Source: Acholeplasmataceae bacterium
Lineage (GTDB): Bacteria; Bacillota_I; Bacilli_A; Acholeplasmatales; UBA5453
Assembly (NCBI GenBank): GCA_012522345.1
Contig: JAAYKO010000033.1
Coordinates: forward strand, 1-33,497
Direction of reading: 5' to 3'
Length of the DNA: 33,497 nt
The notes under the pieces are model-generated. The model did not search any database. It worked only from the letters and a program-made list of their open reading frames with translations, and had not been told where the DNA came from. Shown piece after piece: positions 26,583 through 33,497 of the stretch. A program made the translations under genes and the position numbers. How positions within the stretch are numbered: the stretch's first letter is position 1; the number at the start of each line of letters is the position of its first letter.

Positions 26583-28423
26583 AATTCCTTTAACGCTTTT
26601 ATAATATCCGCTTTAGCAACTTGAGCATCTTTCATATTATCTTTAATAGTTCCATGTTTAATAACTCTGTTGTAGACATTGAGTGCCCTAATCTTATTGG
26701 TGTAATTATTTTGGGCCATAAAATCTAAAATTTTTTGGTATAAAGAACCACTTGCGTGAGTTTGTTCGTAAACCAAAAGTGCTTTTCCTGAATCTAAAAT
26801 AGTCCTTAAAAGGTCTTCATCGACTGGATTAATATAACGAGCATTGATTACTGAAACAGCCATTTTTTCTTGTTCAACTAGTTTAACAATCTGATCAACA
26901 ATTGGTCCATAAGCTATAATATAATTTCCATTCTTATTGGTTAGTTGTTCCCAACTTGGTTTGATTACTTCAACGTCTTTAGTGTCTTCAATAGTTGTAA
27001 CTCCGCGCAGATATCTAATTACAAAAGGCCCATTTTGTTGATAGGCATATTTGAGAATTCCTTTAGCTTCTAAAAGATTTCTTGGCATCGTAACAGTCAT
27101 GTTTGGCATGCTTAAAAACATTGAAATATCATATAACCCTTGATGAGTCGAACCATCTTCACCGACAAAACCTGCTCGATCTATTCCAATAATAACTTTT
27201 AAATTTGGTCTTGCGATATCATTAAGTATTTGATCATATGCGCGCTGGGAAAAGGTCGAGTAAAGCGGTAAAAAGACATTTACATTATTTAGTGCCAAAG
27301 CAGCAGACATAACCGCAGCATGTTCTTCGGCAATCCCTACATCGACGATTCTTTTCGGATATTTTTCTTGAAATCTTAAAAATCCGCCACCAACAAGCAT
27401 CGCTGGCATTACAACAAAGAGATCTTTTTCTTCTGCCAACTCCTCAATAATGTTAGCAATTCCTTCACTCCAAGTAATTTTTGAGCCGTTCTCATTTAAT
27501 TCCAAACCTGAATCTTTATCAAAAGCAGGAACACCATGGTAAGACCCCTCATCATCTTGTTCAGCGAATTCATAGCCCTTACCTTTTTGGGTAATTACAT
27601 GCAATAAAATGTTGCCTCGCATTCTTTTTGCCATTTCTAAAGTTTTAATAACTTTTTTGATGTTGTTGCCATCAATTGGACCAATATAAATGTAACCCAT
27701 ATCTTCAAACATATTTCCAGTTTGAAAAATCGCTTTGAGTGCTCTTTTAATTCTTCTAAACATTCGCCAAATAATATTTGGTAATATTTTATCAAAAATT
27801 TTTCTCAAGCGATGATTTAATCTTGAGCCTCTAAGCTTACTTAAAAATATTGAAAAAGCGCCTACGCTTTTACTAATACTCATGTTGTTATCATTTAATA
27901 CAATTATTCCTCGATGAGATTTATCTTGACCAAGAAAATTTAGAGCTTCCATATTTGTGCCGTTAATTATTGAAGCATCACCAACAACACCAACAACATG
28001 ACCTGTTTTATTTTTTAGTTCATTAGCATAAAGATAACCTACCATTGCTGAGATTGAAGTCCCTGCGTGGCCACTTTCCCACTTATCATGAATTGATTCT
28101 TGATAACAAGCATAACCTGAAAGTCCGCCGTGTTGCCTTAATTGGTTAAATTGATCAGCTCTACCAGTTAATATTTTATGAGTATAAACTTGATGTGAGA
28201 CATCAAAGATAATTGTATCTTGTGGCGAATCAAAAACATAGTGAAGACCTAAAGTTAGTTCAACTACACCTAGATTCGATGCTAAATGACCACCTGTTTT
28301 ACTTATTTTTTCAATTAAAAAAGACCTGATTTGCTCTGCTAGCTCAACAAGTTCTTTTGGTGACAACTGTTTTAAAAATGAAGGATCTGTTATTTTAGTT
28401 AAATCTATTTTCATCTTATTCAA
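26579..28423 (-). CDS. dxs: 1-deoxy-D-xylulose-5-phosphate synthase
   Basis: GGHLASNLGVVELTLGLHYVF, GHAGTSISAMVGY, VVGDASIINGTNMEALN, GPIDGNN, DRAGFVGEDGSTHQGLYD. Confidence 0.96.
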   Translation of the reverse strand: MNKMKIDLTKITDPSFLKQLSPKELVELAEQIRSFLIEKISKTGGHLASNLGVVELTLGLHYVFDSPQDTIIFDVSHQVYTHKILTGRADQFNQLRQHGGLSGYACYQESIHDKWESGHAGTSISAMVGYLYANELKNKTGHVVGVVGDASIINGTNMEALNFLGQDKSHRGIIVLNDNNMSISKSVGAFSIFLSKLRGSRLNHRLRKIFDKILPNIIWRMFRRIKRALKAIFQTGNMFEDMGYIYIGPIDGNNIKKVIKTLEMAKRMRGNILLHVITQKGKGYEFAEQDDEGSYHGVPAFDKDSGLELNENGSKITWSEGIANIIEELAEEKDLFVVMPAMLVGGGFLRFQEKYPKRIVDVGIAEEHAAVMSAALALNNVNVFLPLYSTFSQRAYDQILNDIARPNLKVIIGIDRAGFVGEDGSTHQGLYDISMFLSMPNMTVTMPRNLLEAKGILKYAYQQNGPFVIRYLRGVTTIEDTKDVEVIKPSWEQLTNKNGNYIIAYGPIVDQIVKLVEQEKMAVSVINARYINPVDEDLLRTILDSGKALLVYEQTHASGSLYQKILDFMAQNNYTNKIRALNVYNRVIKHGTIKDNMKDAQVAKADIIKALKEL

Positions 28424-28625
28424 CTTCTACTTTTTCTAAACCTGCTTCAGTCATTTTCTCAACGATAAGTTTTTCTGATTCTTTTAAAAGCTCATAACAA
28501 ACTTTGGATAGTTCTAAACCTTCATTATAAAGTTTAACAGCTTCATCTAAATTAATTTCTTTATTTTCGAGTTTTTTTACAACCTCTTCTAATTTAGTTA
28601 ACGCTTGTTCAAAAGTTAGTGCCAT
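28416..28625 (-). CDS. xseB: Exodeoxyribonuclease VII small subunit
   Basis: FEQALTKLEEVVKKLENKEINLDEAVKLYNEGLEL. Confidence 0.95.
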   Translation of the reverse strand: MALTFEQALTKLEEVVKKLENKEINLDEAVKLYNEGLELSKVCYELLKESEKLIVEKMTEAGLEKVEVE

Positions 28626-29980
28626 TAGATTATATCCTCCTTTTTAATCACTTTAGATACTATTTTACCATCTTTTAAAATTGTTTTGATTTCTTGATTT
28701 ATTTCTACTTCTTCAATTGAACTTATTCTTCGTTTATCAATTTGTGTAATTGAGTATCCTTGACTCATCAATTTTAATGGATTTTGATAATTAAGTGAAC
28801 TGATTAATAGTTTTAATTGTTGATCTTTTTCGTTAAAAATATTTTTATAATTGCTCCTCAAATCACGATTTATTTGCTGGAGTTGTTTTTGTTTTTCAAA
28901 GACTTTTTCTTGTAAATTTATTCGTTTGAAAAGAGTTGATATATTTTTCAATTGATAAGCTTTAGATTCCAAATAATGACAATAGTTTTTTCTTAAATCA
29001 GCGAGATTCTTTTCATATTTATTAAATGCTTCTTTGATTTTAATTGTTGGTTTTTGATTCATTAACCGCTCTTCTAAATAAACTAGATTTGTTTGTTTTT
29101 CAGAAAAATAACTCTTTATATTACGCTTTAACAAATCAAAAAGTGTATTAATCTGAACAACCAAATTTTTGATGTCAGGAGTCGCCAGTTCAGCTGCTCC
29201 AGTTGGAGTTGGAGCTCTTAGGTCACTGACAAAATCGGAAATTGTAAAATCTGTTTCATGGCCGATTCCAGTAATTATTGGAATTTTGGAGTTAATTATG
29301 GCTTCAATAACTGGCAGTTCATTAAAAGCCCATAAATCTTCGATTGACCCACCGCCACGACCAACAATCAGAAGCTCTGCCAAACCATCAAAGTTGGCTT
29401 TTTCAATCTGGTTTTTAATTGAGTTTTTTGCCTCTTCGCCTTGAACTAAAGCGGGATATAAGATTACCTTAGCCAAAGGGTATCTTCTTCCGATTGTCTG
29501 AATAATATCTCTTATCGCCGCTCCAGTTGGGGAGGTTATAACACCAATTGTTTGAGGGTAACTTGGTATTGGTTTTTTTCTTTCTTGGGCAAAGTAACCC
29601 TTTTTTTCGAGTTCTGCTTTTAGTTTTTCATACGCTAAATAAAGTGCTCCAATCCCATCTGGTTCCATTTGCCAAATGTTTAAGGAATATTGTCCAGATG
29701 GAATATATAAGTCGATTGTCCCATAGACAAGAACTTTATCTCCATCTTTTGGAGTAAAAGGAAGTCTTGAGGCTGCGCTAGAAAACATTACAGCCCGAAT
29801 TTGAGAGTTTTCATCTTTTAATGAGAAATAGAGATGACCTCTACTATGCTTAACTAAGTTAGAGATTTCACCTCTTAAATAAACTTGTCTTAAATTTTCA
29901 TCAGTCTCCAACTTATGTTTAATATATTTTACTAAAGCACTGACTGTCAAATATTCTCTTTTATTCATTTTTCTCACCAA
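28625..29980 (-). CDS. xseA: Exodeoxyribonuclease VII large subunit (ATG at 29968 is an alternative start)
   Basis: YLRGEISNLVKHSRGHLYFSLKDENSQIRAVMF, GVITSPTGAAIRDI, RGGGSIEDLWAFNE, GHETDFTI, RAPTPTGAAEL. Confidence 0.96.
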   Translation of the reverse strand: MVRKMNKREYLTVSALVKYIKHKLETDENLRQVYLRGEISNLVKHSRGHLYFSLKDENSQIRAVMFSSAASRLPFTPKDGDKVLVYGTIDLYIPSGQYSLNIWQMEPDGIGALYLAYEKLKAELEKKGYFAQERKKPIPSYPQTIGVITSPTGAAIRDIIQTIGRRYPLAKVILYPALVQGEEAKNSIKNQIEKANFDGLAELLIVGRGGGSIEDLWAFNELPVIEAIINSKIPIITGIGHETDFTISDFVSDLRAPTPTGAAELATPDIKNLVVQINTLFDLLKRNIKSYFSEKQTNLVYLEERLMNQKPTIKIKEAFNKYEKNLADLRKNYCHYLESKAYQLKNISTLFKRINLQEKVFEKQKQLQQINRDLRSNYKNIFNEKDQQLKLLISSLNYQNPLKLMSQGYSITQIDKRRISSIEEVEINQEIKTILKDGKIVSKVIKKEDII

Positions 29981-30338
29981 TACTTTTATTAATATTATCT
30001 AGCAAGCGATTAGTGAAAGCTTTTTGGAGATCATCGATGTCTGAGTACTCTTTTGTTATTTCAATTGCCTCATCAATAATAATCGCTCTCGGAGTGTCAG
30101 TAAAAAGCATTTCATATGTCGCATAACGAACTATCGCTCGGTCGAGGTAAGCCAGTCTATTTAAAGTATAATTTTTCAAACTATTTGAAATTGTTTGATC
30201 AATAGTTGTCAAATTAGTTAAAATGTTATTATAAACTTTTGTTTCACTATTTGTTAAATCCATTTCAATATTCGTTAACAAATCAGTTAAATAAAGTTTA
30301 AAAATAACTGTTACTCGAAATTGTCTTCTTTTCATCAT
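29961..30338 (-). CDS. nusB: Transcription antitermination factor NusB
   Basis: LNRLAYLDRAIVRYATYEMLFTDTPRAIIIDEAIEITKEYSD. Confidence 0.9.
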   Translation of the reverse strand: MMKRRQFRVTVIFKLYLTDLLTNIEMDLTNSETKVYNNILTNLTTIDQTISNSLKNYTLNRLAYLDRAIVRYATYEMLFTDTPRAIIIDEAIEITKEYSDIDDLQKAFTNRLLDNINKSIGEKNE

Positions 30339-30418
30339 AAGTTACCTCTACTTATTTATTTTACCACATCACAATAATTTTAGCGGTTCAATGTTTTATT
30401 TTAAAAATGTTCACCAAA

Positions 30419-30457
30419 AAAAAGCACTGTTTTCTAACTAAAGAAACAAGTGCTTTT
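30419..30457. terminator. Terminator downstream of potD
   Basis: AAAGCACT-GTTTTC...GAAAC-AAGTGCTTT stem flanked by A and T runs. Confidence 0.8.
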
Positions 30458-30463
30458 CCTTTT

Positions 30464-31534
30464 TTATCTAGTTCTAATTCTTGTCCAAGCATCATCCATA
30501 AATCTTTTGGCTTCTGGCACAAAATGAAAAATCTCATCATTTTCTCGCATTTCAACCCGATAGACATCTCTTAATTTATAAAAGTGACTATCGGTGTCAT
30601 TTAACATGTGCTCATAAACTTCTTTAATTGCTGAAACATAAGTGACATCAATCGTATTTATCACGGCATTATCATATTCCAAAACAAAATTAATAAACTT
30701 ATATGCCAAATCGATGTTGCGTGAATTTTTTGGGATTGAAAGACCATCGACAAAAACATTTGTGCCGTTCGTTGGTACATAATATCCCACTTTAGGTTGA
30801 CGTTCCATTAAATAAACAGCATCCCCGTTATAAGTTAAAGCGACATCATATCTTAAAGTTTGCATATCATCTAAAATTTCATCCGTTAAAAAATAAACCT
30901 TTGGTGTGTCTGCGATTTGATTTAAATATTGTTCAGCGGCTGTTAGTTCACTAATATTCTTTGTATTAGCTGAATATCCTAGTTGTCTAAGAGCCATGAA
31001 AAAGGCATCTCTGGAGGAATCATAAATTACCCTTTCTAAAGAAGCATCAGTGAAAATTCCCCATTGCTCATTTTCTAAAGCTTCTTTTAGTCCCGGTTTA
31101 GTGGAATCATAAACTATTCCTAAATTCCCCCAAAAATAAGGCACCATATAATCTAATAATTTAATATTTACTTCCGAACTTTCATAACTATCAATAATTT
31201 GAATCAAAGACTCTGGAAAGCTCGTTTCTTTATTGACTGATGTTATATTATCCCAATCAAGGGGGATAATTAAATCCTCAGCAACCAATTGTTCAACAGC
31301 ATAATCACTGGGCACAATTAGATCAAATTTTTCCATCTTAAGCTTAGTAATTGCTGCTTCATTTGAAACAAAAGGCACAGTTTTTATTTTTATTTTATGC
31401 ATCTTTAGGAAATCAGCAACTAATTCTTCAGCCAAGTATTCGGTTGGAATTAATATCTTTAAATCTGCTTCTCCACAAGCTGTTAAAGATAGAGTTAAAA
31501 GAAACACTACCAAAATTGATATATTTTTTTTCAT
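30464..31534 (-). CDS. potD: Spermidine/putrescine ABC transporter substrate-binding lipoprotein
   Basis: Lipobox LTAC; DLIVPSDYAVEQLV, PYFWGNLGIVYDS; position in pot operon. Confidence 0.9.
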   Translation of the reverse strand: MKKNISILVVFLLTLSLTACGEADLKILIPTEYLAEELVADFLKMHKIKIKTVPFVSNEAAITKLKMEKFDLIVPSDYAVEQLVAEDLIIPLDWDNITSVNKETSFPESLIQIIDSYESSEVNIKLLDYMVPYFWGNLGIVYDSTKPGLKEALENEQWGIFTDASLERVIYDSSRDAFFMALRQLGYSANTKNISELTAAEQYLNQIADTPKVYFLTDEILDDMQTLRYDVALTYNGDAVYLMERQPKVGYYVPTNGTNVFVDGLSIPKNSRNIDLAYKFINFVLEYDNAVINTIDVTYVSAIKEVYEHMLNDTDSHFYKLRDVYRVEMRENDEIFHFVPEAKRFMDDAWTRIRTR

Positions 31535-32322
31535 TCTAAAGCCTCCTTTTTATATTGCTTATTTGTTTTAATAAAATTAATACTTACAATTATTGTTATT
31601 ACAACAATTATTAAAGTTGAAAGAGCGTTAATTGACGGATTTGCCCCACGAGGCAACTTATATAAATAAACAGAAATATTATTTGCTGAACCGCCAGTAA
31701 AATAGGAAATTACAAAATCATCAAAACTCATTGTAAAGGCAATCGCTGCTCCAGCTAAAACCGCTCCTTTTATTTGAGGGAAGATTGCATGTCTTAACGC
31801 CTTAAATGGTGTAGCGCCTAAATCCATAGCTGCCTCAGTTAAACTTGGATCTAAACTTCTAACTTTAGGATAAACTGTTAAAAAGACATAAGGTACACAA
31901 AATGAAATGTGGGCTAACAACATCGCTGTCATTCCAGGATCAATAAACATTTTAAACAATAACAACATCCCAATGGCTGTAACAATTTCAGGATTAACAA
32001 TTGGAATATTATTTAAAGTTAAAATTGTATTTCTAACTCTGCGTTTATATCTGGCAAAGGCGATTGCTGCTAAAGTGCCAATAATTGTTGAAATCACGGT
32101 TGCAATAACAGCGACGATAATAGTAACTTGAACTGCATCAATAATAACTTGTGATTCAGTTAATCTCAAATACCAACGAAAAGAAAACCCAGTCCAACGC
32201 GTTAAACTCTCGCCTTTATTAAAGGAAAAAACGATTAAACTTAAAACGGGCAAATAGAAAAATAACACCACTAAAATAATAAAGATAATAGAAAATATTT
32301 TGCGTTTATTAGTTTTCATCAT
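31531..32322 (-). CDS. potC: Spermidine/putrescine ABC transporter permease
   Basis: Six TM permease; AAMDLGATPFKALRHAIFPQIKGAVLAGAAIAFTMSFDDFVISYFTGG. Confidence 0.93.
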   Translation of the reverse strand: MMKTNKRKIFSIIFIILVVLFFYLPVLSLIVFSFNKGESLTRWTGFSFRWYLRLTESQVIIDAVQVTIIVAVIATVISTIIGTLAAIAFARYKRRVRNTILTLNNIPIVNPEIVTAIGMLLLFKMFIDPGMTAMLLAHISFCVPYVFLTVYPKVRSLDPSLTEAAMDLGATPFKALRHAIFPQIKGAVLAGAAIAFTMSFDDFVISYFTGGSANNISVYLYKLPRGANPSINALSTLIIVVITIIVSINFIKTNKQYKKEALE

Positions 32323-33175
32323 AATCGACCTCGTGTGTCTTATCGAGTCGTTTAGTGAGGAAAATTAAAGCCATTATAATAATTGCTAAGATAATCGCAA
32401 TCGCTGCGCCTTGACTCCAGTTTCCTGCAAAAAAGAACCGGTCTTCAATCAATGAACCAATTAAATATCTCCCTTGCCCAAGCTTACTTGGAATTACGAT
32501 AGTTGTCGCTGCTGGCAATAAAACCATAGTTACACCTGAAAGGACCCCACCTAGTGAAAGCGGTAAAGTAACTTTTAAAAATGTTTTAAAATTATTCGCT
32601 CCTAAATCAGTCGCTGCCTCATATAATCTGGGACTAATTTTAGTTAAAACTGTATAGATGGGAATTACCATAAATGGCAGATAAATATTTACCATCCCAG
32701 TAATGATTGCGAAATTAGTTCCTAAGATTTTAGGATTAATCATCTCAAAAATCTGTTTCCAAGCTAATGTTAAAATAAGTAAGTTAATCCACATTGGGAC
32801 TGTAACCAATAAAATCAAAAATGTTTGCATCTTTGGCCTTTGTTTACTAATAATATAAGCTGTGGGATAACCAATAATCAAACAAATTAGAGTTGTAATA
32901 ATAGCTAAAAAGATTGAATCCCACATTGTTTTAAGATAACTTTTTTCAGTGAAAAAAACTTTAAAATGTTCTAAGGTTATTCGGTAAAACAAACCCTCTT
33001 CTTGAGTTGTTATCGCATAAAAGAAAATTAGAAATAACGGAATAATTATTAACACAAGTAAAATAAAGTAATATGGAATTCCTAAAAAATGAATCGACTT
33101 TACTTTTTTTAATCCAGTTTTCTTCTCCTTTTTTGCGCTTTCGCCTTTTAGCGGTTGAATTCGATACATCACCAT
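32309..33175 (-). CDS. potB: Spermidine/putrescine ABC transporter permease
   Basis: YPTAYIISK; EAATDLGANNFKTFLKVTLPLSLGGVLSG. Confidence 0.92.
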   Translation of the reverse strand: MVMYRIQPLKGESAKKEKKTGLKKVKSIHFLGIPYYFILLVLIIIPLFLIFFYAITTQEEGLFYRITLEHFKVFFTEKSYLKTMWDSIFLAIITTLICLIIGYPTAYIISKQRPKMQTFLILLVTVPMWINLLILTLAWKQIFEMINPKILGTNFAIITGMVNIYLPFMVIPIYTVLTKISPRLYEAATDLGANNFKTFLKVTLPLSLGGVLSGVTMVLLPAATTIVIPSKLGQGRYLIGSLIEDRFFFAGNWSQGAAIAIILAIIIMALIFLTKRLDKTHEVDYDEN

Positions 33176-33497
33176 TTCTCCATTACATGCAAATCTTCTT
33201 TAAAAAAGCTTATTGAAACTTCTTTACCTTCATGCTCATAATCCGTTGTATGAATCGTATAGATTCGATGAGGAGTTTTGACATCAATTTCAAAATGAAC
33301 ACCTTTGAAGATAACGCTGTCAATTACACCATTAATTGGCCCTTTTCCTCTTTCTACTATATCTAAGTCCTCTGGCCTAATTACAATATCTACAACTTCA
33401 TTTTTACTGAAACCTGAATCCAGACACTCATAATCAACTCCATCAAAAGAAACTAAAAAGTCATCTTTCATAATTCCTTCTAAAAGATTTGAATCAC
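33169..33497 (-). CDS. potA: Spermidine/putrescine ABC transporter ATP-binding protein, C-terminal (TOBE) part; truncated by the window edge
   Basis: Frame stays open to 33497 (DSNLLEGIMKDDFLVSFDGVDYECLDSGF...VDIVIRPEDLDIV); the listed ATG at 33471 is internal. Confidence 0.88.
   Translation of the reverse strand, partial: DSNLLEGIMKDDFLVSFDGVDYECLDSGFSKNEVVDIVIRPEDLDIVERGKGPINGVIDSVIFKGVHFEIDVKTPHRIYTIHTTDYEHEGKEVSISFFKEDLHVMEKW

Noticed and set aside
1-33497. CRISPR arrays, prophage, toxin-antitoxin or known defence islands
   Set aside because: Scanned for regular direct repeats and hallmark motifs; none found

Overview
The window is AT-rich bacterial chromosome, mostly housekeeping genes. 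Several junctions of the form ATGA use TGA as a stop, so the standard code (table 11) applies. The gene content suggests a Firmicutes/Mollicutes-related lineage, but that is only inference. I recognise: a PTS EIIC-like membrane protein; a CsoR-family repressor divergent from an AhpF/TrxB-like reductase plus a double-thioredoxin-fold protein; a PlsC-like acyltransferase with an apparent frameshift; a degenerate IS200/IS605 tnpB element; a diacylglycerol-type glycosyltransferase with a flippase-like partner; argS; glgA-glgC; GH20 and nagA; two DegV proteins; nfo; a DEAD-box helicase; ispH; dinB; a nusB-xseA-xseB-dxs-tlyA-recN operon; and potABCD (potA truncated by the window edge). There are two tRNAs (Ser-GGA and Leu-CAA) and several Rho-independent terminators. 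The best leads are: (1) the divergent CsoR-type redox locus, with an operator-like palindrome on each -10 box and a regulator lacking the usual second metal/thiol ligand; (2) the acyltransferase split across two frames exactly at A_AAA_AAG, consistent with programmed -1 frameshifting, a homopolymer indel or slippage; (3) a tnpB element that looks internally deleted but keeps both its 5' expression signals and its 3' end. I found no CRISPR array, prophage or clear defence system.
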